A stretch of 64,000 nucleotides of DNA from Taeniopygia guttata (taxonomy: Eukaryota; Chordata; Aves; Passeriformes; Estrildidae): contig NC_133043.1 in NCBI RefSeq assembly GCF_048771995.1, positions 6,007,001 to 6,071,000 on the forward strand, given 5' to 3'. Position numbers and translations under genes: made by a program. The notes beneath the pieces are model-generated. The model searched no databases. It was not told the origin of the DNA and worked only from the letters and a program-made list of their open reading frames with translations. Positions 39,543 to 64,000 of the stretch are shown here, one piece after another (position 1 is the stretch's first letter; each line of letters opens with the position of its first letter).

Positions 39543-39781
39543 CCTCCTTAGGAATCTTCTCATATTATTTATAGGCGATTTATTCACATAGCTAGGAAGA
39601 CACCAAAATTTTCTAATTATATCTAGTAACATCACTTTCCAGTTTTCAGTACATTCAGTTTGCCAGACAATGCTTTGCCAGAAACAAGGTTTGCCAGAAA
39701 TGCTTTGCCCAAAGACAGAGGAGGCATCTGCAGCATGCGCTGACCAGACCCTATATAAGAGTCCTTGAATCTGGGCTGTTC
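39543..39781 (+). promoter_or_regulatory. Proximal promoter of MYH gene 2
   Basis: Paralogue of the gene 1 promoter. It has a perfect MEF2 site TTATTTATAG at 39,565-39,574, the shared TTTTCTAATTATATCTAG and CAGTTTGCCAGACAATGCTT blocks, an E-box CATCTG at 39,725-39,730, and a TATA box TATATAAG at 39,752-39,759. The segment between the AT-rich block and the CAGTTTGCC block, and the bases just around the TATA box, differ clearly from gene 1. Transcription should start near 39,782. Confidence 0.75.
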
Positions 39782-39803
39782 TGTCTGCAGGGGAAACTTC
39801 ATG
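39782..39803 (+). other. MYH1-like: MYH gene 2 non-coding exon 1 (carries an upstream ATG)
   Basis: Predicted from the TATA position and the strong donor GTAAGTG at 39,804. The last three bases of the exon are ATG (39,801-39,803). Once joined to exon 2, which begins TGCTGA, this reads ATG TGC TGA, a two-codon upstream ORF. Gene 1 has no such ATG. Confidence 0.6.
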
Positions 39804-40000
39804 GTAAGTGCACGTCTGTGGTTGGCAGAAAGGAACGGTGTCCTTGCAGTCCCACTCCAGCCCTGCTGTCCTGATGTTTGTACATGTACCTGGAAGGATT
39901 TTATATTTGTATCATAAAGCATGTTGGTATTTTCACTTTGTGACCTGCCTGTGGAATTGTGTGCAGCAATAATGAGAGAGCTGCTGTTTCTGCTTTGCAG

Positions 40001-40047
40001 TGCTGATCACCTCCCAGCCTGCAAGGCATCTTCTCATAGCATAAGAG
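40001..40047 (+). other. MYH1-like: MYH gene 2 non-coding exon 2
   Basis: The acceptor TGCTTTGCAG ends at 40,000 and the donor GTAAGA starts at 40,048. The 47-nt exon aligns with exon 2 of gene 1. It is spliced to 41,394 over a 1,346-bp intron that holds a short hairpin (40,242-40,271) and nothing else I can name. Confidence 0.7.
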
Positions 40048-40241
40048 GTAAGAGCCACACTTGCTTGCATTTAAGGGACAGAAAAAGGTGGACGATTTCT
40101 GTAGAACAGATTTCTTCATGGTGACAAATCACTGTAAAATTTTGTAGGCAATTGCTGTATGTGCTCCTGGCCAGTGCTCTGCTATGACTAATAAAGCATG
40201 CTGTTGGTTGGGCAGGCTGCTCACAGCTAGCAAGATTTTGT

Positions 40242-40271
40242 TAGTGGCTGTGCTTGAAGACACAGCCACTA
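40242..40271 (+). repeat. Perfect 11-bp hairpin in intron 2 of gene 2
   Basis: TAGTGGCTGTG and its exact reverse complement CACAGCCACTA are separated by 8 bases. The stem does not extend outward. There is no counterpart in intron 2 of gene 1. Confidence 0.8.
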
Positions 40272-41393
40272 TGTAATGCCAGGAAATGCTTCTTGGGGAT
40301 TCCTTATGTTTAATTATGGAACAGCGAGGTCAATGGTCTATTCTGGCATGAAGTCCAGACAGACAGAGCTAGCCAACAGAAGAGAATGTTGCAAAACCTT
40401 ACAGACTTGTGAATTGTAATTATTACAGCATATGAAACTGGCCAATAAATGTAATGAAAATACTTTCCAAATGATACTCCAGGGTTATAATATGCATGTA
40501 GGCCTCCTACTAGTATACTTGACAAAAATGCAAAAATAGCTAACCAACTAACAAAACAACAAAAAGGGGGAGGCACTGCTCCTATTCCTATGAAAGAAGA
40601 CTGAGTAAAATGGAGGATCTGCATGCTACTAGGAGGAGTTGCAAATGTTCGTTAACATTTTGCAGAACTTTGTTAACAACTTTGCAGAAAAGGGTCATTA
40701 ATTCTGTCACAGTGTGCCTTTGGGGGAAGGAAGGTCAGCAGCACATTGTCAGACACTCATGAAAGCATGGTCAGCAGGTAAAGACAAGTGATTCTTTCCC
40801 TGCATTCAGCTCCCATATCTGGAGCACTATGTTCAGTTTGGTACTCTCTGGTTACCAGACAGTGACATTCTGGAATTAATCCAGCAGAAATCTTTAAAAA
40901 GATAAGCAGGAAAAAATAATGTATAGGAAAAGGCTGCAATGGCAAGGTTTGTCTACACTAAGGGTGAAATTAAAAAGTGGTTATCTTATCATTATCTTCA
41001 ACAAAAAGGAGATGATTATATCACAGAAAGAGGTAGATGTCTCAAATGGGCAGAGTGAAAGGCTGAGGGATAAAAAACACAGCTTACAGCTACAGAAATT
41101 TTGATTAGGCAATAAATAAGAAAAAAAAATCACCATCAGGGTCATTAGACATTAAATTAGGATGCAAAGGGACTGAGAAATATCTGTTCTTTGACATAAT
41201 AAAAACTTTTCTGGAAAACACAGTGGGAACCTGCATCCACCATTTGCCCTGATTCCACAGGAAGGTGAACCAAAGAACTACTCAAGATTCTTCCCAAATC
41301 ACACTTTCTATTACACTGTTAGGGTCAATCAATAAAGTGTGTGACAAGAAAAAAATATTGACTCATTTGGGTAACATATCTTCTCTTCCACAG

Positions 41394-54964
<13,571 letters not shown>

Positions 54965-55105
54965 AGATGTCATGAGGCATCAAAGTGACCTGGGGGCTGC
55001 ACAAAATGTGAACCTGGTGTCACTTCCTTCTGCAATGAGGCTTTACAAAATTGTCAATTTTGCAATTTAGTCTAATGACTAAAGACCGTAGATTCCTTTG
55101 CATAA
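54965..55105 (+). terminator. MYH1-like: Gene 2 3' UTR with non-canonical poly(A) signal
   Basis: The UTR aligns with gene 1, but the hexamer at the equivalent place reads ACTAAA (55,078-55,083) instead of AATAAA. ACTAAA is a known weak variant. The first canonical AATAAA downstream is at 55,316-55,321, overlapping a second at 55,320-55,325, so a transcript with a 3' UTR of about 370 nt is also possible. Confidence 0.6.
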
Positions 55106-55924
55106 AAAGCAGTAGTTACGTTTTAGTTCTGCAGTTATTTAGGTGTTGATTATGTTAAGACAATTAATATTCAGGAGTAAACTCCTCAATTTTCTAGAGT
55201 AAGATTCAGAAACTCCAGTACTCCAACTACATTAAGAGTAATAGCATGATAGCAAACAAAATATTTTAGACTGTATACAGTGTTTCCCAGCAATGGAATT
55301 GTGATTTAAAGTTAGAATAAATAAATATTGAATAAATAATGTTCTTTAGGAAGAGGCATACATATCAAAAGGAATTGTTTTTATTTTCTAACACCTGAAT
55401 TGAGAGCATCTCTGTTAACAGGACACCATAAAGAAATCTCCAAGTCTGACACTGAGAATACAGAGAAGCTCTAAGCATAGTGTTTCCACACTGCTGAACA
55501 GTGCTTCCTCTTTTAGTTTTACATCAATGCATGAGCTTTTTTGTATAAGGAAACTGAAAACTGGATGGAAAAAAGTAGCTGATAGCCCCTGGCTTTTTTT
55601 TTCATCTCACATGGGGTAACACTGCAGAATATAATGCATGAGCAGGACAAAAATGAGGAAAAGCTGACCATGAGGAAGAGCAAGGCAGAAAGGATGTTTC
55701 CCACCTCCAGCCATTCTCATTCAGTGCCCCCGTTGGGGCTGTGCAGCCTGAGCAGGTGGTGAGTCTGGAGAATACAGGTACCTCCACACTGAAGCAAAGA
55801 GATCAGTGCCCACTGGCACATCACCCTGACACTCACATTGGAGCTTCCTTTATCTGGAATAGGTGTTTAGAGGCACCCTGCACAGCAAACAGCAGTGCAG
55901 CTTAACATACCATTCACTAGAGTC
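55106..55924. other. Spacer behind gene 2
   Basis: Contains the alternative AATAAA signals at 55,316-55,325 and otherwise nothing I can name. Confidence 0.4.
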
Positions 55925-57167
55925 AGGCACGTCAGAAAGCTGCTGAGGGAAGATTCTACCACCAGATGTGGGGAATGGTAAATGAGACTTGACTTTGACT
56001 ACAGGGACACTTACAGGTCCCTCAAGATTCCTGCCTATCTCTACACCTCTCCATTTACAGGGAATACTTCAAAGAGTTGTGAAACAGCTGGGGAGGGGAG
56101 CTGGAGGTACTGCACAGCCTTTTGCACTGACAACAACAGCAGCCAGTGTGTTTGCAGCAATAGCATTCAGGACTGGGAGGTCCTCCTCCTCCTCCCAAAC
56201 ACACTGAGGTTTACACCCATAGAATCCTCCCATGTTACAACTAAATATGGAAGTAGTTTGCTAGGCAGAAGCTAAATATATTTAAGGAAAAGATGATGCC
56301 CTGTGTTTACTCTTGTGTCACTGTAAGTGATGCTCTTCAGAGACATCATCTCTATGTGTGAAGCTGTGAAAACTTCATCAGTGCCAGTGATATCTGGTCA
56401 ACAAGGAAAAGAAACCTTGGGTACCTTTTTAGACCTGCTGACAGAGTAGTAAATACCACAACAACTTTGGGGACCATATTTCAATGACAAAACTCCCTGT
56501 TCCCTTTGGACAATATTACAATCACCCTTCAAAATGAACAAGCTGCTCTGACTGTGAAGAATCAGGATGCATTGAAGCACCTGAAATGGTTTGGGCTCCT
56601 CTTCCACCTGTAAGAAATTATGGCCTGAGGATTTGTTACTAATGTTCAGCTAATGAAAGGTAACATTTCAGTTCCTTAAGAGACAACACCTGGGGCCAGA
56701 ATTCCAACTACACAGGTGGGAGAGGGAGAGAAATCACACACATTGCTCTGTGCTGAGCTGGCCTTGCCACTGACCACCCTGGAGAGCAGGGCTGGAGACT
56801 TGTTGGAATCAGAGTGGAATATTAAAAGGATGAGTAAGGAAAACCAATTTCTTCTCACTTTTGATTTGCTGCTTTGCCTGGAGGACAGGAGTAGTTTTGC
56901 ATCAACACACTATTTCTGGAGTCAGGCTTCATGTGGTCTGAAATGTGCTGATGCACAGGTAACTGATCTTGGGAAAAACATGGGCCCATAACTGGCCTAA
57001 AGAAACAACTCTCAGAGAAGGTTTAAAATAGATGCAGCTGATGAGCTCCACTAGAGCTGCTGTCCCATGTGGACTATTGAGTTCTCTGACCTTCAACAGC
57101 TTGGGCATGGGCAACTGTGTCTCCTGGGCATGAAAGCATCAGCACTTCAAGAGGCACTTGGACATGG
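55925..57167 (+). repeat. Spacer module A, copy 3, split by extra sequence
   Basis: Segments 55,935-56,110 and 56,696-57,167 match module A behind gene 1. The second segment is nearly identical to 33,405-33,866. Between them, 56,111-56,695 is about 585 bp that gene 1's copy lacks (it has about 45 bp there), from insertion here or deletion there. The MEF2-like TTTAAAATAG is at 57,022-57,031 and the E-box CAGCTG at 57,035-57,040, with the same 3-bp gap as in copies 1 and 2. Confidence 0.7.
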
Positions 57168-57315
57168 AGAAAGTATTTCTGATCTGAAGACACAGGTTCC
57201 TCACAGAGGCTTCTTGCCAACAATTCAGCTTTCCAGTTCTCCAAGTACTCATTTTCTATGCCCTCAGCTCACAGCAACACTGCCCTGACCAGAATGGGCT
57301 TTATTCCCCTACTGC

Positions 57316-57612
57316 AGAAAATAAGGGAGCCAGGGAGTGAAGGACAGAAAGGAAGAGAAAAACAAAGGAAGGAGAGTAGAGGAGAAGTGGGTTGGGTAGA
57401 TACTGTGAGAAAGAAATGGAGAAAGAGAGTAAAACACAGAATATGACAGAGAAAAGAGAGGAAGGGAGGAAGATACTGAGAAGCATGAGAAAGAAAGCAA
57501 GATTAAGAGAAAGATATTGAGATGGGGAGCAGGAAAATTCATGAAGAAGAGGGGAGAAAGAGACAGAAAGTAGAGGTGGAAGGAAGGAAGAATAAGAGAA
57601 AGGAAGAAAACA
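57316..57612 (+). repeat. Purine-rich (GGAA/GAGA) tract
   Basis: About 300 bp in which the + strand is mostly A and G, built of irregular GGAAG, GAGA and AGAAA words. The minus strand is therefore pyrimidine-rich, which explains the overlapping Ser/Leu/Phe-rich open frames there. Confidence 0.85.
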
Positions 57613-57778
57613 AACAATTTAGCATTGTTTGGGTGTTAGTACCTGACAAACTTACATTGGACTGAACTCTGCTGCTTTTGATCACTGCTATTGTGAACCC
57701 CCTGTTCACCAACACATATCACACCCAATACCCCAAAATGGGTGCCTTGCTAAGAAGAGTAAGAGAGTCCTTAAGAAA

Positions 57779-58022
57779 CAAATCTGTTCTCTGAATCTCT
57801 GCTCTGCAGAGATTCTGGCACTGCAGGAGGAGCAGGCAGGTTGTGTCTGGTGCCTCCTCACTTCCCAAGGCCTTGTGAGCAGTGATGTTATAAGAAAAGG
57901 CTGAAAACACTGGAGTGGGGAAACCTGGGAAAGCAAAAATGCTCGTGGGGACTGGGAAGGAGGAGGAGAATGTGGGACACTCGTTGGAGAGAGAAGAGAA
58001 TGGGTTCACACTGCAGGCTTTG
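57779..58022 (+). repeat. Spacer module B, copy 2
   Basis: Counterpart of 3,463-3,685 with shared GCAGGTTGTGTCTGGTGCC and flanking words. It again lies about 0.6 kb below module A. I found no copy in the gene 1-gene 2 spacer. Confidence 0.5.
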
Positions 58023-59629
58023 CATGACATCCAACTACTTTGCATGCTGGTAATACTTCTAGACACAGAGTCTAAATGTGATGGTGTTCATGGTGGACAC
58101 ACAAGTCAGTGCACAGGGTATTAGAATTTAAGCTAGGCAGGAAGTTTTCCCATCCTTAAATGCTCTTGGAAATGTTCATAATTTCCTCCTCTTTTGGTAT
58201 TCCAAAACACTTTTTAATGTTTGTCCCATCATGAAAGATACCTGCCTTGGTTAGACAAAAATCTGGCCTTAATGAAGAATGGACTATGTCCACATTGCAA
58301 TACAGAACTACTGAAATCAAACAAGGACATGCTTAGAATTAACAGAGAGAAAAAATCTGCTTTTCCTAGGAGTGATTTGATATTGTGAATGAGCCCCTGT
58401 GGAAGTGAGGGGAAAACTGACATGAAAAACATAATACAACATAACCCACAATAGTTCTGTGTGTAACTGCCTGGAGGCAGTTGCAGGAGGTTGCAGGGTG
58501 TTATTGCAGGAGGTATTATGGGTGTTAAAATCAGTGTTTAGGTCATAAGTAACAAGTGACAATTCTTAAGAAGAGTACAGCCAAATCTAAGCCAAGGATA
58601 ATATGTATGTTTCTCCAAGTAATGGCATTCAAATGCAAGGTTATCAAAACCAGATGCCTTTATGGCACCTGTTGTCTCTCAGTGATTTCAACTGTTCAAA
58701 ATGTTCTCCAATATTTTCTGGGAGGAGCAGTCACTCTTTCAAAATTGCACCATTTCAGTAACCCTGATTCCCTTTTGATCCAGATCCTTCTCCACCTTCA
58801 ACTCCTTTTACCACCTGTTGCCTTTCTTCTTGACTGTTCCACCCGGACACCGCCCAGCCTGCTCACCCCACACACCTGTTCTGTAACAGGAGCTCCTCAG
58901 CTGCTTTGGTGAGAGATGGAAGGGGCATCCTGAAGGTCATGTCCTCATCCAGGACCCACTCTCCAGCTCTCTTCCATGGATGCTTCCTGGAAAGACAGGA
59001 GAAGCCTAAGGAACTGTTCAACTTTGATACTCACTCAGCACCCGCCCAGGTGTTATAATTTTACCTTCTGCTCCACTTCACAGCTAAGCGATGCTGAGAT
59101 ATCTTTGAAGTTTCTCCCTTCCTTCTCTCTTTTCTGAAATACACAAGTGTGAAATATTATACAGGCTTATGTGGCATATAATGCTATACCATTAAGCTAT
59201 AGCATAAATGTATTGAAAAAAATAACCTTGAAGCAGTCTCAAGAGAGTACAATTAGGAGACAGAAGGATCCTCAAAGTTCCTCCATGCTTTGGTGCAGGG
59301 GACAGGGCAGTCTTTACAAGTAAGTTCCAGCCCCAGAAATACTAACTTACCTTTGCCATGGCCAAAATTTCCCTGTACCTATTCCATATCTCTCTCCCTG
59401 AATATTTTTAAGATTTTGGGGGTTCTGTTCATCAACCTGTTTTACTCAAAAGTCAATTAACCCTTCCAGTCTTACTTCATATAGATTTCTGAACTACATA
59501 GCACCATGACACCACTTTGGACGAGACACTTCCTGCAGGGAAGCATGCATTTCACCAAATCCATGCACTTCATTAGTCAACAGGAGAAAGGGATGTTAGG
59601 TTAAGGAAAATGTGTCCTACCATCTCCAG
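58023..59629. other. Spacer, nothing recognised
   Basis: No gene is seen. A small run of imperfect TTGCAGGAGG repeats lies around 58,468-58,516. Confidence 0.4.
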
Positions 59630-59912
59630 AGTCCAGTGCCCAGCTGCATCTTAAAACTGGGAAGTGTTGGGATGAGAAGCCTTGCTCTGAATGATCAGTG
59701 TTTCAGCAATTCTGTTTCTTTGGTGCTAACATTCCTGGCAGCTCTCGTTTTACGCAGAGGGCAGCAGAAATGCTGCTGCAGCAGGAGCTGAGCATTCCCT
59801 GTCAGAGGGCTCATCAGGGGTCCAAGAACACACTGATGCCTCCAGCATGCACTGTCATACTGACAGCATGGCTGACAACAGCACAGGCAAGCTGAAAATC
59901 CCATGGGGAATG
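59630..59912 (+). repeat. Spacer module C, copy 2
   Basis: Counterpart of 34,952-35,222, with the GCAGCAGAAATGCTGCT and ACTGATGCCTCCAGCA blocks in the same order and about 150 bp without indels. It is non-coding as far as I can see. Confidence 0.6.
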
Positions 59913-62899
59913 CTTTTCAAATAGTGTTGCACTGAATGATCCACAGATTTATAAAATCTGACCACCTTTGTCCCCTTCTTTTCCTTTTTTTTTTTTTTTT
60001 TCCTTTTTCTGTAAATCTTGATGGTTTTCATTACTTGTATATCACAGTTTAGGTTTTGGTCTGACAACATTTACATCTGGCACAGATAAGTATAAAGAAG
60101 AAGAATGCTGTTCATAGCAGGGGAATAAAATTGCTTCTGTGATAAGATTAGCCAGGGTGGTCTGAAGACACAATTGTTCTACTGTTTACCACTCAGAGAC
60201 ATGCTGTAATAGCAACAGTGCTGCACCAAGAATAATTTTTATCAATGTGATTAAGAGAAATTTATTTTAAATAATTTTTAAATGGAAGCTCTTTGTGGAG
60301 CTAGCTCTACATTACCAAAAATCCCATGGGAGTTGCTTTTGAGGTTTTTGGTTGCAATGAAGATTTCAAGAGCATCTAAAAACTAACAGATGATCAGGGT
60401 ATAAAAAGATCGCACACCTGTGCAAAAAAGCTATTTTTTCACTAGAGAACAATTCAGAATGTTCCTGCTTTTTTCTTATACAATAGGTTTTGGAATAAAT
60501 AGAAGAGTAGCAATGCACCAAGGCTAGAGGGTACTCATCCAATATTGCTAAATGAATTAAAATCTGAAGAAACTGAATTACTTTCTGGTGCATAGAAACA
60601 GTGCTCAAATACATGCCAGGGAAATGGAAATTGCAAACAAAATATCAGGCTTTAAGAGGGATTCAGGAGTCCATCTGAGAATATATCCCAGCACTTGTAT
60701 TTTATGTATCAATAAACACTGCTAAATAAGAAAGAAAACATGCTGAAAGTATCAACACAGCTTTTGTAGCGTAAAACCCAAGTATGTGCAAAAAGGTGTC
60801 ATCATCAATGCTGGGTACTTCAATGCTTTGGCTGGAGCAGAGAAATTCAGTGGCAGCATCAGAAGCTTCCTGCCAGCTCTCTGGTTGAGGCCAGAACCAC
60901 TCCAGTGCAGAGCTGTGCTCAATTATAGCTAAAAAGATATCTAAAATGTTATCAAGGAAAACTGAATTGTCCGTTGATGGTAGCTCATTTCTCTATTTAG
61001 ATGACAAAAAGTTGACCACAACACTGTTAGTTTCATTGCAGGCCTAAGATCTTTCCTAGGACAGTGGAATTCAACTTAGGCAGCTCATTTGTGAAGAAAG
61101 TTTGAAGTGGAAGAGACATGAGAGACTATGAGACGCCCTCTTTTTTGGCATAGTTACTTTTAACTTTGTCTGTTCCTTTATTCAGTTCAGGTACAATATC
61201 AGAAATATCTGTCTTTCTCTACACAGAAGGGAAGAAGTTTGAGATAAGAGTTTGCTTAAGCATTATTGTTACCAAACACCCTCACAGACGTTATCAGAAA
61301 TATCAAAATGTTGGGTGTGGACTGGCTTCAAATATCTTAAAATCAATGTTACTAACATTATCAGGTATTCTGTCCTGATTAGCCCATAGGAATGATTGGC
61401 AGGAATGGGTTCCCAGTAGAACAACCTCAGAAATGATGGAGGTATAAATAGGCCAGAGAGAAAAAAAATGAAAAAAATAAAGAAGACAGAGTCCCAAACT
61501 GTGGATTAGAGTAAGAACATTAAGGTCACCTTAAGAAAGAAATTTAAAAAAAAAAAAACATATAAATAAAACAATAATAGTGAATAAGACTCTCTATGAA
61601 ACTAAATGTAACAGAAATCAGTGGTAGTAGTACAGTCTCTGGGCTGAATAGCAGCATTAGGCATGCAGTGCTCATCTGACTTTCTGACCAAAACTTGGCA
61701 CAGTGCAGCCACAGCACAAATTTACTATGAAATTTCTGCAAGCATACTTTATCTCAAAAAATTTGGGGAAGAAAATCCATTGGGATACCCATATAGGAAT
61801 GGCTCTGGTTTCTGACTCTCAGATGTGGGAATGGAGCAGGGTCAAAGTGGACGAGTTATTTTCCTCAGCTGAGGAAATGTGCAATGCCATGGTATTTTTG
61901 GGATCAGGCACAAGTCAGATATCAATACATATCAAGAACAAACCATCTATAAAGGGCAGGAATGAGTCTCCCATCAGGAATCTATACACTGAAGTCCAGT
62001 CCTACGCAAGGGAAGGAATATGTAACCCCAGTTCATTTCCTACTTTTTATTACCCAGCCATTTAGCCCTTGCTGAACAATGGAAGAGTTTTATCCACATG
62101 AGCGACAGCAGCCGATCCATCATGCACTACAGTTAAGCAGCAGCACACTTATCTTCTGCTCTACAAAGGTAAGCCCAGAACAAATCTGGTGACAACTGCA
62201 AAAGAATTATAGTCATCAGAGAACTGGAGCTGCTGAAGCCCAGACATACAAACACTTCTGGAAAAAAAATCACAGACTACAGGTTTCTGCAGGTTCCAAC
62301 CAGATATAATAACTCAGGAGCTTGGAAAGACAGTAATTGTTGTTAACAGTAACAGAACAGGTAAAGAAAACATTGAAGCACACTCTAAAAATTACATCAA
62401 TTATATCCATAAACCTTGCTTTGTAAAATGGCAGTAGGTAATCAAATGCAGGTTACCTGAAGAAGTTCAGATATCCAACACGCCTCAGAGCTGCCTTTGT
62501 ACAAGTCATGAGGAACACACCATGTGGCCTGAGGACACTGGGATCCAGGGACAGGTCTTGGGCACATGGAGTTTCTATGCCCAGACAGATACCAGCAGGT
62601 TCCTCTTGTACTTGTGAACATCTACAATGACTCTACTGGGACCTCATCCTGAACTGCCCAAGGGGAATGAGGTGAGCTCTCTGTTCCCTCTCATTTGTGG
62701 GAGTGCTCAGTGTGTTCATCTGGCACATGTGGCCAGCTGTGTATTTGTGTACATAACGTGTTCTCCATGTGCCTGTGCCTTCTGGGAATTCTTGCTCAGC
62801 CTCACTACTTGGTTGGACCTGGACCTGGATCTCTGGCAGTCTTGTCTCTGTCACAGTGCCAGACTCAGCCTTGTTATCTGACAAGAAAACCTGGGGAAC
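59913..62899. other. Spacer, nothing recognised
   Basis: No gene is seen. A T run lies at about 59,986-60,001. A GGTATAAATAGG word at 61,441-61,452 resembles a TATA box but has no downstream exon that I can support. Confidence 0.4.
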
Positions 62900-63345
62900 A
62901 AATCCTTCATGGAAACTGCTGTTAAGGTAGAAAACAGCACTGGGAGACAGGGAAAGGAGCACTTCCCACCTGACAGACAATCTGCCAGCTGATGCCCTTC
63001 AGCTAGCAGGGCTGCAGGGGCCTTTGCTGCTCAAAATATTCTGGCAGTGTCTGAGACAACAAGTGAATGACAAACATATTTAGCAAGTTCCTCTGGCTGA
63101 CCTGGCTGGGAAGGCACCAGCCTCCCTATTTCTTTTCTGTATTAGCCACACATGTTATTTGCTCAGTGCTGACAGGGAGAAAGCTTGATGGGAAGCAAAT
63201 AGATCAAAATAAAAGGGAGATAAACCAGCCAGAATGGTGGGGTTGTGATGAAAGTGTCCAGCCCAATATGCACTCAGAGAACTATCAGTAAAAGCCTTTT
63301 GCCACAGGCAAAGCAGGCTTATTTATTTGGGACATTTCCTGGCAG
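62900..63345 (+). repeat. Spacer module D, copy 2
   Basis: Strong match to 36,119-36,560 (CACTTCCCACCTGACAGACA, AATATTCTGGCAGTGTCTGA and surrounding sequence). It follows module C in both spacers, keeping the order A-C-D behind both genes. Confidence 0.65.
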
Positions 63346-63682
63346 AAAAGATGGCAGAGCATTTGGTTTAATACAATAGAAAATGCAGATGTGTATGAGA
63401 ACCCCTGTTCATTTTCACAGAGACACGAGCTCTCAGACATACACACACTCTCCTTCACAGTTATTTAGCCCAAAAATGCTTCCCTCATCATCTGCAAGTT
63501 GAGCATTGCAATTCAAGGAACATATTTCCAGCATTTTCTGCCTGATTCTTACAGCCAAACCATTTATTTCCCTTTTCCTTTCTGAGACAGCAAAGCTGTG
63601 CTTGTATCAGCACTCAGCCTGTGCCTGTCCTTGCTCTGAACTCCTTGCTCTGTGCATACCTCCCTGCTAACACACTGCCTGT
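63346..63682. other. Spacer, nothing recognised
   Basis: No gene or repeat family is seen. Confidence 0.4.
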
Positions 63683-63969
63683 GCTGGAAGCACCCTGAAT
63701 GCTTTGCATGATGTGGAAGCCAATCTTCCTTGTTATGCAGATTAATAGATGTCATGCTACAGCCTTGTTCCCAAACAGCCCAAGCAGACATTGCATAAGT
63801 GGATTGATTTCTGAGCCTGTTAACTGCCCTTTGCCACTGGCAGGATTGCTGCATGGACATCTCAGGTGAGGACAAGAGGGAACTGCTGGTTTGGCAGGAG
63901 TAAACTGCATGAAGCTCAGCACCAGCACCTTCCCTGTAGCTAAATTCAAGTCACTGGCAACCACAGCCC
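63683..63969 (+). repeat. Spacer module E, copy 2
   Basis: Counterpart of 5,303-5,587 (CTTCCTTGTTATGCAGAT, ATGGACATCTCAG and AGCACCTTCC in order). It runs almost to the window edge. Confidence 0.55.
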
Positions 63970-64000
63970 AGTATTGTCCAGTCTCTGCGGTACATTGTCA

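Noticed and set aside
57309..57617. 102-codon Ser/Leu/Phe-rich minus-strand frame that looks membrane-like
   Set aside because: It is the translation of a purine tract on the opposite strand, which is low complexity and not a protein.
61441..61452. GGTATAAATAGG, a TATA-like word downstream of gene 2
   Set aside because: No exon, donor or conserved promoter block follows it, and it does not align with either MYH promoter. Probably chance in AT-rich DNA.

Overview
The window is vertebrate nuclear DNA, almost certainly from a bird. It carries split genes with GT-AG introns and several decayed fragments of a CR1-type LINE, the dominant bird retrotransposon. It also holds two elements that look like solo retroviral LTRs, and a tandem pair of sarcomeric myosin heavy chain genes with the compact introns usual in birds. 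A songbird source is plausible from the LTR style, but this is inference.

The core content is two complete paralogous fast-skeletal-type myosin heavy chain (MYH) genes, head to tail on the + strand. Gene 1 has a TATA box at 15,040, a start codon at 16,860, a stop at 31,882-31,884 and a poly(A) signal at 31,978. Gene 2 has a TATA box at 39,752, a start codon at 41,431 and a stop at 54,962-54,964. Each has two non-coding 5' exons and 38 coding exons (numbered 3-40 here). All splice junctions could be placed by eye, and coding phase is kept throughout. Gene 1 encodes about 1,944 residues and gene 2 about 1,942; the two-residue difference lies in actin-binding loop 2. Both have the P-loop, switch I and II, the reactive SH1/SH2 cysteines, two IQ-type light-chain sites and a full coiled-coil rod, so both look functional. 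Which fibre type or developmental stage each serves cannot be read from the sequence.

The promoter-to-promoter distance is about 24.7 kb. The spacers repeat as well: short modules of non-coding DNA recur downstream of each gene. One module, present three times (about 2.6, 33.2-33.9 and 55.9-57.2 kb), carries an AT-rich MEF2-like site next to an E-box. The first 14.8 kb therefore looks like the spacer behind a third, upstream MYH gene just outside the window, and the last 9 kb looks like the spacer leading to a further gene.

The most notable points are a 574-bp stretch identical between the genes across three introns (recent gene conversion), a GC-AG intron shared by both genes, a minimal upstream ORF predicted only in gene 2, loss of the canonical poly(A) hexamer in gene 2, and two LTR-like elements upstream of the gene 2 promoter.
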